From: Microvirga sp052114605
GTDB lineage: Bacteria; Pseudomonadota; Alphaproteobacteria; Rhizobiales; Beijerinckiaceae
Length of the DNA: 64,000 nt
Reading direction: 5' to 3'
NCBI RefSeq assembly: GCF_052114605.1
Contig: NZ_JBFRFB010000009.1
Span: 1-64,000 of the forward strand
Below the pieces are notes generated by a model. That model did not search any database. It was not told the DNA's origin and worked only from the letters and a program-made list of their open reading frames with translations. The translations under genes were made by a program, and so were the position numbers. Shown here piece by piece: positions 45,319 through 53,706 of this stretch. Position 1 is the first letter of the stretch, and each line of letters opens with the position of its first letter.

Positions 45319-46115
45319 GGCGTCTTTCCCTCTTCAACGTCACGTCGCTGGTATTGGGCTTTGTGTTCCTCTACCTGCCGATCCTGCTGCTGGTGGTCTA
45401 CTCGTTCAACGCGTCTCGCCTCGTCACCGTGTGGGGTGGGTTCTCGACACAATGGTACGGCGCGCTCTTCCGCAACCAGGCGCTCATGGAGGCGGCGTGG
45501 GTCACCTTACGCATCGCGCTTCTCTCGGCGAGCATCGCAACGGTCCTCGGCACGCTCGCGGCGCTTGCACTCACGCGCTACGGACGCTTTTTCGGACGGG
45601 CGCTTTTCACCGGCATGGTCTATGCGCCGATGGTCATGCCTGAGGTCATCACCGGCCTGTCGCTGCTGCTGTTTTTCGTCGCCATCGACCTGGATCGCGG
45701 CTTCTGGACGATCACGCTCGCCCATACCACGCTCACCATGTGCTTCGTGACCGTGGTGGTGCAGGCGCGTCTCATGACCTTCGACCGCTCGCTCGAAGAA
45801 GCGGCGATGGATCTCGGCGCGCCGCCGCTGCGCACGTTCTTCGCGGTGACGCTGCCGCTGATCGCGCCGTCCATCGTGGCGGGCTTCCTGCTCGCCTTCA
45901 CGCTCTCGCTGGATGACTTGGTGGTGGCGAGCTTCAACACGGGGCCGGGCGCGACGACTCTGCCGATTAAGATCTACAGCCAGGTACGCTTAGGCTTGTC
46001 GCCGGAGATCAATGCGGCCTCGACCATCCTGATCGGCCTCGTGACGCTCGGCGTGATCTCGGCGACGCTTATCAGCAAGCGCTCCTTGATCCGCTCGCGC
46101 CGTAACGCTCACTGA
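45315..46115 (+). CDS. Polyamine-type ABC importer permease (PotC/PotI)
   Basis: 266 residues, six helices, EAA loop 'LEEAAMDLGAPPLRTFFAVTLPLIAPSIVAG' and 'AFTLSLDDLVVASFNTGPGATTLPIKIYS', a typical PotC/PotI stretch. It overlaps the previous permease gene by 4 bases and its stop overlaps the convergent asmA-type gene by 7 bases. No binding-protein gene follows or precedes. Confidence 0.88.
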   Translation: MRRLSLFNVTSLVLGFVFLYLPILLLVVYSFNASRLVTVWGGFSTQWYGALFRNQALMEAAWVTLRIALLSASIATVLGTLAALALTRYGRFFGRALFTGMVYAPMVMPEVITGLSLLLFFVAIDLDRGFWTITLAHTTLTMCFVTVVVQARLMTFDRSLEEAAMDLGAPPLRTFFAVTLPLIAPSIVAGFLLAFTLSLDDLVVASFNTGPGATTLPIKIYSQVRLGLSPEINAASTILIGLVTLGVISATLISKRSLIRSRRNAH

Positions 46116-47917
46116 GCGACGGCCTGCGGACCCTGGACGTCTGCGGGAACACGGGCAGGAAAGAGGGGCTTTGCGGCGCCGGAGCGCTCGATCAGGGAGC
46201 GGGCATTTGGCATGACAGAGATGTTGTCCCAGCCGCCGCCGATATCGAAACCGATCCTGATGGGCGCATCCTGGGGCGCGCCGACGGCGGAGACATCCGC
46301 CTTCAGGTCAAGGGTGCGATCGACCATCAACACCTGACCTCGCATTCGCAGGATGAGGTCGGCGGAGGTGAGGGTGGCATCCGAGACTTGGCCCACGCCG
46401 TCCTTGATTGCGATTTGCGCCTGCGCTTCCCCAAACGGCGTGCGGCCGCTCTTCCAGTTGAGGGAGGCGAGAAGGGGATGCTTCTCGACACGCTGCAGGG
46501 CGTCGTCCAGGGACAGGCCGATCAACTCTCCATTCGTAACTGTGATCGAGCTGTTGCCCTGAGCCATGCGCACGACTTCGACAGGGTTGGGTCCCTTACC
46601 CTCGAACGCGAACTGGCCCTTGGCTCGGCCGGTAATCCAGCGCGGTTGGCCGATGCTGCCCAGGAAGGGCGCGATGTCCACCCCCGCGAAGGTTCCCTGG
46701 CTGCGGAATTCCGTCTGGCCGTCGATGGTTGCAAGCGACAGCCGCCCTTTAAGCGTGCCGTCGAGGAACCCGGCACGGCCGATGGAGGCTTCGATTTCGC
46801 CCGGACGGACGAGAACATTCGCCGCCATATCGTCCAGGTGCAGCCGTCCCAGGCGCGCTTCGGCGGCTGACAGGCGCAGATCGAGGTCGCTGCCGGTGAC
46901 TTGTGACAAGTCCACCACATCTGCGCTCCAGGCGCCGTCCGCACCCTTGACCTGAGAGAAAGGTGCAAACAGATCGGAGAGGTTCAGGTCGTCGGCGGCC
47001 AAGGTGCCGGTGATGAGCGGGCGGGCCGCATCGAAGCGGACTGCCAGCGCGCCTTCAAGTTTGTCGCGACCCATTGTAACCGCAACGGACGGCCAGGACA
47101 GCCGGCGCCGATCCATGGAAAAGTCGCCACTGATGGAAAAGGCATGCACGAGGGAGCCGAAGGGCAGCCCCATGCCGCTCCAGCGGGTGAAATTACTAAG
47201 CGAGCGGGCCTGGATCACGCTCTCGCCGGTCATGCGCGGATTGGGCCCGAGCTGAGCTTCGCCCTTCAGGCGGATCCGGCCCGAAGCGGTCGAGGCGTCC
47301 AGCGCAACCGGGCTGAGCTGTCCTGCTGCGAGCAGGGTCGGATAAGCGGAGACTCCGTCCACTTGGATTCGCTCGCCGCGCCAGTCCGCCGCGCCGGAGA
47401 CGGTCATGGGCTCATCGGCTGCGACCCATCGGATGACGAGGTCGAGATTGTCCAGATCGGCATCCTTCAGGTCGGTCCATTGAAACGAGGACCGGCTGAG
47501 GATCAGGCGGCGGGCATAGGTGGCGTTGGCACGGTTCCCGGCCAGCTCCGTCCATTTGACGGCCCGGAGCGCCTGATAGGATGCGTTGACGCGGGTTTCC
47601 CTCAGCTCGAAATCCGACAGCTCGACCCGGCCCAGGAGCAGCGGAAAGAGCCGCAGCTCACCTTTCAGGGTTCCTCCCGTGGCGGTCAGCGCCTTGTCGG
47701 GGAAGTGGAGTGTCACATCCTCGAACTTTACCTGGGGGATGGGCAGAACGGCGAAGGTGCTGCGTCCGGCGACCGTCAGGTCGAGCCCGTAGCGGGTCTT
47801 CATATGCTCAGTGAGAGACGACGAGAGGCCGTTCTCCCTGAGGGTCCAGGGAGCTGCGGCCATTCCGAGAACGGCGACGACGATCAATGCGATAAAGACG
47901 ACGATGCGGCGAGGCAT
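46109..47917 (-). CDS. AsmA-family protein
   Basis: 602 residues. One N-terminal membrane anchor (about 3-22, 'RIVVFIALIVVAVLGMAAA') followed by the AsmA repeat-beta groove ('YGLDLTVAGRSTFAVLPIPQVKFEDVTLHFPD'; C-terminal 'ANVLVRPGEIEASIGRAGFLDGTLKGRLSLATIDG'). Such proteins span the periplasm and are linked to phospholipid transport to the outer membrane. The start at 47917 (MPRRIVVF) gives a clean anchor; the open frame to 48079 adds residues without such features. Confidence 0.85.
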   Translation of the reverse strand: MPRRIVVFIALIVVAVLGMAAAPWTLRENGLSSSLTEHMKTRYGLDLTVAGRSTFAVLPIPQVKFEDVTLHFPDKALTATGGTLKGELRLFPLLLGRVELSDFELRETRVNASYQALRAVKWTELAGNRANATYARRLILSRSSFQWTDLKDADLDNLDLVIRWVAADEPMTVSGAADWRGERIQVDGVSAYPTLLAAGQLSPVALDASTASGRIRLKGEAQLGPNPRMTGESVIQARSLSNFTRWSGMGLPFGSLVHAFSISGDFSMDRRRLSWPSVAVTMGRDKLEGALAVRFDAARPLITGTLAADDLNLSDLFAPFSQVKGADGAWSADVVDLSQVTGSDLDLRLSAAEARLGRLHLDDMAANVLVRPGEIEASIGRAGFLDGTLKGRLSLATIDGQTEFRSQGTFAGVDIAPFLGSIGQPRWITGRAKGQFAFEGKGPNPVEVVRMAQGNSSITVTNGELIGLSLDDALQRVEKHPLLASLNWKSGRTPFGEAQAQIAIKDGVGQVSDATLTSADLILRMRGQVLMVDRTLDLKADVSAVGAPQDAPIRIGFDIGGGWDNISVMPNARSLIERSGAAKPLFPARVPADVQGPQAVAQ

Positions 47918-48101
47918 GAGTTGTGTTGTGATACCTTGTCCTCCGCCTCGCAAGAGACACCAGGCGAACGGCCTGTGGGCGGCGGAACCCTTATTTATCA
48001 ATTGTTCCCATATATCCATAGGAAGGGATTGTCTAAAATGAGGCCAGGTTGCAGGGTGCGGCTCTATTGCATGGCACACCCTTTCAAGGGCAGGCCCATG
48101 C

Positions 48102-48109
48102 CTAGGAGG
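48102..48109 (+). promoter_or_regulatory. Ribosome binding site of scoA
   Basis: ctaggagga ends 8 bases before the ATG at 48118, near-perfect anti-16S complementarity. It decides ATG 48118 over the TTG at 48115. Confidence 0.8.
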
Positions 48110-48117
48110 AATCGTTG

Positions 48118-48828
48118 ATGGATAAGGTTTACAGCGACGCGCGGGCGGCGCTCGCGGGTGCGATGAAGGACGGCATGACGATCATGGCCGGAGGATTCGG
48201 CCTGTGCGGCATCCCGGAGACTTTGATCGAGGCCATTCGTGATTCGGGGGCCAAGGGCCTCACCTTCATTTCCAACAATGCAGGCGTCGACGGCGTGGGC
48301 CTGGGCCGCCTGTTGGAGACCCGCCAGATCAAGAAGATGATCTCGTCCTATGTCGGCGAGAACAAGCTGTTTGCCCAGCAATACCTCTCGGGCGAGCTCG
48401 AACTCGAATTCAACCCGCAAGGCACGCTGGCCGAGCGCATCCGCGCCGGCGGCGCGGGCATCCCGGCCTTCTATACCAAGACCGGCGTGGGCACACTCAT
48501 TGCCGAGGGCAAGGAAGTGCGCGAGTTCAACGGCGAGCAATACGTCATGGAGGCGGGCCTGTTCGCGGACATCTCCATCGTCCATGCCTGGAAGGGCGAT
48601 ACGGAAGGCAATCTCGTCTACCGCAAGACCGCGCGTAACTTTAACCCGATGATGGCCACCGCCTCGCGCCTGACCATCGCCGAGGTCGAGCATCTGGTGC
48701 CGGAAGGTTCGATCGACCCGGACTGCATCCACACGGCGGGCATCTTCGTGAAGCGCATGGTGCACGTGCCCAACCCGGTCAAGCACATCGAACAACGCAC
48801 GACCCGCAAGCGCGAGGAGACAGTCTGA
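48118..48828 (+). CDS. scoA: 3-oxoacid CoA-transferase subunit A
   Basis: 236 residues of family-I CoA-transferase alpha subunit: 'IMAGGFGLCGIPETLIEAI', 'FISNNAGVDGVGLGRLLETRQIKKMISSYVGENK' and 'GGAGIPAFYTKTGVGT'. With ScoB it moves CoA from succinyl-CoA to acetoacetate (or a similar 3-oxoacid), linking ketone bodies to acetyl-CoA. The stop shares one base with the scoB start (TGATG). Confidence 0.93.
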   Translation: MDKVYSDARAALAGAMKDGMTIMAGGFGLCGIPETLIEAIRDSGAKGLTFISNNAGVDGVGLGRLLETRQIKKMISSYVGENKLFAQQYLSGELELEFNPQGTLAERIRAGGAGIPAFYTKTGVGTLIAEGKEVREFNGEQYVMEAGLFADISIVHAWKGDTEGNLVYRKTARNFNPMMATASRLTIAEVEHLVPEGSIDPDCIHTAGIFVKRMVHVPNPVKHIEQRTTRKREETV

Positions 48829-49502
48829 TGCCCTGGACCCGTGAACAGATGGCCGCCCGCGCGGCCAAGGAGCTGCGCGACGGCTACTACGTCAATCTCG
48901 GCATCGGCATTCCCACGCTCGTGTCGAACTACATCCCCAAAGGCATGCGGGTGCAGCTGCAATCCGAGAACGGCATGCTGGGCATGGGCCCGTTCCCGTT
49001 CGAAGGCGAGGAAGATGCGGACCTGATCAATGCCGGCAAGCAGACGATCACCGAGCTGCCGACCACGAGCTATTTCTCCTCCGCCGATTCCTTCGGCATG
49101 ATCCGCGGCGGTCACATCGACCTGTCGATCCTTGGCGCGATGCAGGTGGCCGAGAACGGCGATCTGGCGAACTGGATGATCCCGGGCAAGATGGTGAAGG
49201 GTATGGGCGGCGCCATGGACCTCGTTGCCGGCGTCAAGCGCGTGGTCGTGGTCATGGAGCATGTGGCCAAGGCCAAGGACGGCTCGGAAGACCCGAAGCT
49301 GCTCAATGCCTGCTCGCTGCCGCTGACAGGCGCGGGCGTGGTGGATCTGGTCATCACGGATCTGGGTGTGTTCGCCATCGACAAGAAGGGCGGCACGGGC
49401 ATGACCCTGATCGAGCTGGCGGATGGCGTGACGATTGAGGAGATCAAGGCCAAGACGCAGGCCGCGTTCAAGGTAGCGCTCGACGGCAAGCAGGCTGCTT
49501 GA
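48828..49502 (+). CDS. scoB: 3-oxoacid CoA-transferase subunit B
   Basis: 224 residues. The catalytic glutamate lies in the 'SENG' motif (Glu47 in 'LQSENGMLGMGP'), with 'YVNLGIGIPTLVSNYIP' before it and 'MDLVAGVKRVVVVMEH' after it. Forms the active transferase with ScoA, to which it is translationally coupled. Confidence 0.94.
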   Translation: MPWTREQMAARAAKELRDGYYVNLGIGIPTLVSNYIPKGMRVQLQSENGMLGMGPFPFEGEEDADLINAGKQTITELPTTSYFSSADSFGMIRGGHIDLSILGAMQVAENGDLANWMIPGKMVKGMGGAMDLVAGVKRVVVVMEHVAKAKDGSEDPKLLNACSLPLTGAGVVDLVITDLGVFAIDKKGGTGMTLIELADGVTIEEIKAKTQAAFKVALDGKQAA

Positions 49503-49523
49503 GATTCAGACGATAGGATTGAC

Positions 49524-49554
49524 GGAAAGCGGCCCATGTGGCCGCTTTCCTTTT
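49524..49554 (+). terminator. Terminator of scoAB
   Basis: The stem 49524-49534/49540-49550 (ggaaagcggcc with ggccgctttcc, loop catgt) is followed by tttt. The T-run serves the plus strand. It sits right at the end of the convergent iron permease gene. Confidence 0.9.
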
Positions 49555-51280
49555 ATGACCCAGAGCCGTCCTGAACCTTCGGACGGGCCTCGGCGCTGCG
49601 AACGAGCTGGATCACGGGCAGAAGGCCGATCAGGACGATGACGAGGGCGGCGAGCGAACCATCTTCGAAGCGTCCGCGCGCCGCATAATTGTAGACCTGT
49701 GTCGCCAGCGTTTCCGTGTTGAGGGGACGCAGCAGCAGGGTCGCCGGCAATTCCTTGATGCAATCGACGAAGATCAGCAGCGCTGCGCTCGCCAGCGCAG
49801 GCCGCATGAGCGGAATCTGAATGCGCCAGACCATTTCGTGGCGTGAGGCCCCGAGCGTGCGGGCCGCATCCTCGAGGCTCGGCGAAACGCGGTCGAGACC
49901 CGCGGAGAGAGAGCCCGTTCCAATCGTCAGGAAGCGGATGACATAGGCGATGACGATACCGCCCGCCGTGCCCATGAGCAGCAGTCCGAGCCGCTCTCCC
50001 GTGAGATTGCGCCAGAGCGTGCCGATCAGGCCATCGATCCGCACCAGCGGCGTCATGAGGCCTAGGGCGAGCACCGTTCCGGGAATTGTGTAGCCAAGGC
50101 CTGCGAGGAACAGCGTGCCTCGCGTGAGCGAGGACTTGGCGATGCGCGCCGTCGAGACGAGGAGGGTGGCAATCGCGAGGATAATGACGGTCGCTGTGAC
50201 GGAGAGCGTGATCGTCGTCATGAAATGCGAAAGGAACTCGCCGTTGAGCTGATCCGAAAAACCGAAGCGCAGGAGTTCGCGCAGCAGGAAGGCGAGGGGC
50301 AATCCGAAGCCGAGAATGACCGGGATGGTGCAGAGAACGCTCGCCAGCCATGCGCGCCCGCCGAAAAGCGGTACCGGATTCGTCACACGCGGACGCTTGG
50401 CGGAATTGGCGTAGCGCCTGTCCTTGCGGCCATGACGTTCGATGAGGATCAGCCCCACCACGAGAGCGAGCATGACGCAGGCGATCTGCGCCGCGCCCGC
50501 GAGCGAACCGCGGTTGAGCCAAGTGTTGAAGACCGAGACGGTGAGCGTGCGCACGCCGAGATATTCGCTCGCTCCGATATCGTTCAGCGCTTCCAGCAGT
50601 GCCAGCGAAAGGCCGACGGCCAGGGCGGGGCGGGCGAGCGGCAGCGCGATCACGCGGAAGAGCTTGATGCGGCTCGATCCGAGTACCCGCGCGACCTCGA
50701 TCATGCTCGCGCTCTGCGTCAGGAACATCGCCCGCGCGGCGATATACGCATAGGGATAGAGCACGGCGGACATCACAAGGATGCAGCCGTAGAGCGAACG
50801 GATTTCCGGAAACCAGTAATCGCTGCGGGACGTCCAGCCTACGAGATCGCGCAAGGCCATCTGCACGAGGCCGGCGGAATCGAAGACCTCAACGTAAATA
50901 TAGGCGGTGATATAGGTCGGTACTGCGAGCGGCAGCGGCAGAAGCCAGACGAGAATGTCGCGTCCCGGAAAGCGATGGGCCGTCACGAGCCATGCGGAGG
51001 TGATCCCCATGGACCCGGCGACGATGGCGATGCCGGCGAGCAGCGCAAGCGTGTTGACGATGCTTGCGGGCAGGACGTTCTCGATCAGATGCGGCCAGAT
51101 CTCCGCATCGATCTCGGACGCGATGCCGAGCAGGGAGATGACAGGCATGAGCACGACAAGTCCCACCGCTGCCACGGCGGCGGAGAGCCACCATGGAATG
51201 CGTTTGATGCCGCGCCGCCGGGTGGCGCTTAGGAGGGCCTGTGTCTCTGCTGCGATCGTCAATGGAAACGGCGCCACCAT
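49553..51280 (-). CDS. Ferric-iron ABC importer permease (FbpB/AfuB type)
   Basis: 575 residues forming two fused permease halves of six helices each. Two EAA loops are visible: 'EVARVLGSSRIKLFRVIALPLARPAL' and 'EDAARTLGASRHEMVWRIQIPLMRPAL'. This fused architecture is typical of FbpB/SfuB/AfuB. It follows the iron-binding-protein gene on the same strand after 69 bases that carry a hairpin. The partner ATPase gene is not adjacent. Confidence 0.88.
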   Translation of the reverse strand: MVAPFPLTIAAETQALLSATRRRGIKRIPWWLSAAVAAVGLVVLMPVISLLGIASEIDAEIWPHLIENVLPASIVNTLALLAGIAIVAGSMGITSAWLVTAHRFPGRDILVWLLPLPLAVPTYITAYIYVEVFDSAGLVQMALRDLVGWTSRSDYWFPEIRSLYGCILVMSAVLYPYAYIAARAMFLTQSASMIEVARVLGSSRIKLFRVIALPLARPALAVGLSLALLEALNDIGASEYLGVRTLTVSVFNTWLNRGSLAGAAQIACVMLALVVGLILIERHGRKDRRYANSAKRPRVTNPVPLFGGRAWLASVLCTIPVILGFGLPLAFLLRELLRFGFSDQLNGEFLSHFMTTITLSVTATVIILAIATLLVSTARIAKSSLTRGTLFLAGLGYTIPGTVLALGLMTPLVRIDGLIGTLWRNLTGERLGLLLMGTAGGIVIAYVIRFLTIGTGSLSAGLDRVSPSLEDAARTLGASRHEMVWRIQIPLMRPALASAALLIFVDCIKELPATLLLRPLNTETLATQVYNYAARGRFEDGSLAALVIVLIGLLPVIQLVRSAEARPKVQDGSGS

Positions 51281-51307
51281 GACCGGCAGCGCCTCCTTGT
51301 TATGAAA

Positions 51308-51330
51308 GAGGCAGCGCCAGGCGCTGCCTC
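51308..51330 (-). terminator. Hairpin between iron-binding-protein and permease genes
   Basis: gaggcagcgc (51308-51317) and gcgctgcctc (51321-51330) form a perfect 10-bp stem with a 3-base loop. On the minus strand it is followed by tttcat, a weak T-run. It probably attenuates transcription or protects the upstream mRNA, giving more binding protein than permease. Confidence 0.65.
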
Positions 51331-51349
51331 CGGGTTTGCCGTTTCAGGC

Positions 51350-52381
51350 TTACTGATCGAAGCCCACCTTGTCGACCAGCTCGCTGGCCTTCTTGCGGTA
51401 CTTGGCGATCTCGGCGATGGCGATGTTGTCCGGCTTCAACTCGCCGAAGGAGGCGATGGTCGGGTGAATCTTGATGCCGGCCTTGAGCGGATATTCGGAG
51501 TTGATGTTCGCGTGGATGTCCTGGCCCGCATCCGAGACCATGAACTCCATGAACTTCTCGGCAGCGGCCTTGTTTGGCGCGTACTTGGCGAGGGCGATGC
51601 CTGAGATGTTCACATGCGTGCCGCCGCCTTCGAAGGTCGGAAGGATCACGTTGATCGCCTCGCCCCACTTCTTCTGCTCCTCGTCCTTGCCGTTACGCAT
51701 GAGCGAGACGTAGTAAGTATTGCCGATGGCGATGTCGCAGACGCCGGCCAGGATGTCCTTGGCCTGCTCGCGGTCGCCGCCGGAGGGCTTCTTGGCGAGG
51801 TTGGCCTTCAGGCCCTTCAGCCATTCCTCGGCCTTCGCTTCGCCCTTGTGAGCGATCATGGCGGCGATCAGGCTGATATTGTAGAGGTGCTGGCCCGAGC
51901 GGATGCAGACCTTGCCCTTCCACTTGGGATCAGCCAGCTCTTCGTAGGTCATCGAGGTCTGCTTGACGCGGTCCTTCGAGGCGTAGACCACGCGGGCACG
52001 GGTCGAGACGCCGAACCAATGACCCTCGGGATCGTGATAGGTGGCAGGCACCGCCTTGTCGATGGCGTCCAGCTTCACGGGCTGGGTGATTCCGTAATCC
52101 TTCGCCTGCTGCAGGCGGCCGATATCGACGGTCAGGATGATGTCGGCGGGGCTGTTCGCGCCTTCCGTGCGGATGCGCTCCTCAAGGCCGTTACTCAGGA
52201 ATACGGTGTTGACCTTGATGCCGGTTTCCTTGGTGAACTCGTCCAGCAGCGGCTTGATCAGGCCCGGCTCGCGGTAGGTGTAGATGTTCAGCGTCTCCTG
52301 GGCGGATGCGCCCGACGCGACCAGGGTCCCCATCGCTACGGCGCCAAGCATCAAGCCGCGCGCGAAAGTCGTCTTCACCAT
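51350..52381 (-). CDS. Ferric-iron ABC importer binding protein (FbpA/FutA type)
   Basis: 343 residues. Signal peptide to 'GASAQ' (MVKTTFARGLMLGAVAMGTLVASGASA), then a class-II transferrin-like fold: 'LNIYTYREPGLIKPLLDEFTKETGIKVN', 'DIGRLQQAKDYGI', 'KGKVCIRSGQHLYN' and the Tyr-Tyr pair in 'GNTYYVSLM' that ligates Fe(III). The start at 52381 has a strong ggaggag on the minus strand; the open frame to 52441 adds a non-family lead. It is first of a two-gene iron operon. Confidence 0.92.
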   Translation of the reverse strand: MVKTTFARGLMLGAVAMGTLVASGASAQETLNIYTYREPGLIKPLLDEFTKETGIKVNTVFLSNGLEERIRTEGANSPADIILTVDIGRLQQAKDYGITQPVKLDAIDKAVPATYHDPEGHWFGVSTRARVVYASKDRVKQTSMTYEELADPKWKGKVCIRSGQHLYNISLIAAMIAHKGEAKAEEWLKGLKANLAKKPSGGDREQAKDILAGVCDIAIGNTYYVSLMRNGKDEEQKKWGEAINVILPTFEGGGTHVNISGIALAKYAPNKAAAEKFMEFMVSDAGQDIHANINSEYPLKAGIKIHPTIASFGELKPDNIAIAEIAKYRKKASELVDKVGFDQ

Positions 52382-52491
52382 TGTATATGCTCCTCCAGCA
52401 AAGGTCCGTGACACTTTGACCGCGTCCAAACTCAAGCGCAAGAAGCATCCAAGGCTCGTGGCGTCAACTAAAATCGAAGCGATTTCAATAA

Positions 52492-52508
52492 CTTAGAACT
52501 GTTTTAAT
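52492..52508. promoter_or_regulatory. Candidate Irr (iron-control element) site
   Basis: cttagaa-ctg-ttttaat matches 11 of 14 informative positions of the ICE pattern TTTAGAA-N3-TTCTAAA, about 110 bases upstream of the iron-binding-protein start. Irr regulates iron genes in Rhizobiales. The match is imperfect and found by eye. Confidence 0.35.
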
Positions 52509-52530
52509 CTGCGTGTAATTTGGAAAAGGT

Positions 52531-53190
52531 CTAAGCTGAGACGGCCTGCCGGGCGGATGTCGCTGCGGTTTGCTCCTTCAACGTCTCGATCTCATTTTCG
52601 AGCTTGCGCATGTTGTTGAACAGCCGCTCGCTGGTAAGCCGCAGGAAGTAGAAGCCGAATTCCGGGTTCTGGAAGTAGAGCTGGCGGAGCTCGTCATAGG
52701 AGATGCTGAGCACTTCGCCCCCCTCCAGGCACTCGAGAGTCTGGGTACGCTTGTTCTCCGGCGACATGAAGCCCATCTCGCCGACGACCTGGCCCTGAAG
52801 CAGCTCGATGTTCAGCTCCCGCAGGCGGTAGCGCCCGGAGAGGGTGTAGAACATGCAGTTGGCTACATCGCCACGTCCGAACAGAATGTCCCCCGTCTTC
52901 ACCGCGCGGCGCGTCATGAAGGGCTTGAGCCAGTCCATGGACAGATCGCTGTTCGATGCGTTCTTCACCTTCTTGATAAGGCGCAGCATCTGATAGAGGC
53001 GGTAGGCATTGAGAGGCAGCAGGATCAGGTTGACCGTCATGCTGGGGTAGAGCCCCATAATCGACGCATAGGTCAGCGACACGCCATTGGTGGCGATCCC
53101 GACGCAGCGCAGCGGAATGATCGTCTTCATCGCGCTGCCAGTGATGGCCATGGCTGCTCCCAGCCAGCCGAGTGCTTCCACCCAGGTCAT
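52531..53190 (-). CDS. Membrane protein with cyclic-nucleotide-binding-like domain
   Basis: 219 residues. About three short membrane segments at the N-terminus (5-20, 26-45, 48-66, 'MTWVEALGWLGAAMAITGSA' and 'MGLYPSMTVNLILLPLNAY') join a cNMP-binding-like beta-roll ('MFYTLSGRYRLRELNIELLQGQVVGEMGFMSPENKRTQT') and a C-terminal coiled coil ('LFNNMRKLENEIETLKEQTAA'). No HTH is present, so it is not a Crp regulator. The ligand loop lacks the E/R pair of true cAMP sites ('GQVVGEMGFMSPENKRTQT'), so the ligand is open. ATG at 53259 is a possible earlier start. Confidence 0.7.
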   Translation of the reverse strand: MTWVEALGWLGAAMAITGSAMKTIIPLRCVGIATNGVSLTYASIMGLYPSMTVNLILLPLNAYRLYQMLRLIKKVKNASNSDLSMDWLKPFMTRRAVKTGDILFGRGDVANCMFYTLSGRYRLRELNIELLQGQVVGEMGFMSPENKRTQTLECLEGGEVLSISYDELRQLYFQNPEFGFYFLRLTSERLFNNMRKLENEIETLKEQTAATSARQAVSA

Positions 53191-53309
53191 GGAGAATCTG
53201 TTCCCGTTATTTATGCCGTATGGGCATATATCACTAAGCCGTGTGAATGGGACAGACATAACTCTGAAACAGATTGTCCCAGTGTATCAGGCTCGCAGGG
53301 CTGCTGATT

Positions 53310-53552
53310 CTACCGGGTTGCAGAGGGGCGCGGCGGGACGAGGCGATCGGGCACGCTGAGCCCGCGGCGCTGCTGGACGGCAGTGCCTGTGGTGTTCGCG
53401 CCGCTCGGGCGCGACGGGGCGCTCCTCTCGATGGATGGCGGAGGCGGAACGTCCGTTCGCGGCAGGACGCCCTCGGCAGAAGGAGACGTTGAGCACCCGC
53501 CGAGAGCAAGGGCGGCGAGAGCGAGGGCAGGGACGATCACCTGGATGCGCAT
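53310..53552 (-). CDS. Small Pro-rich lipoprotein
   Basis: 80 residues. The signal MRIQVIVPALALAALALGGC has a clear lipobox L-G-G-C (Cys20); the rest is Ser/Pro/Arg-rich and disordered ('LPRTDVPPPPSIERSAPSRPSG'). It could be an envelope lipoprotein, many of which have this form. It lies upstream of the membrane/cNMP-like gene on the same strand and is divergent from the pentapeptide-repeat gene. Confidence 0.65.
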   Translation of the reverse strand: MRIQVIVPALALAALALGGCSTSPSAEGVLPRTDVPPPPSIERSAPSRPSGANTTGTAVQQRRGLSVPDRLVPPRPSATR

Positions 53553-53706
53553 GGTCTAACTCCGCAATTCTGCCGGAGAAGCTAGGCCTTAAGGTGCAGA
53601 AGTCGAGTCTCTGAAATTCGTGAAAAATAAGGGCGCAGGCCTCCCCACCTGCGGATAAGTGCCTACCTGATAGGGAAGAGTTCATTACAGGATCGAGAGG
53701 AGCTTC

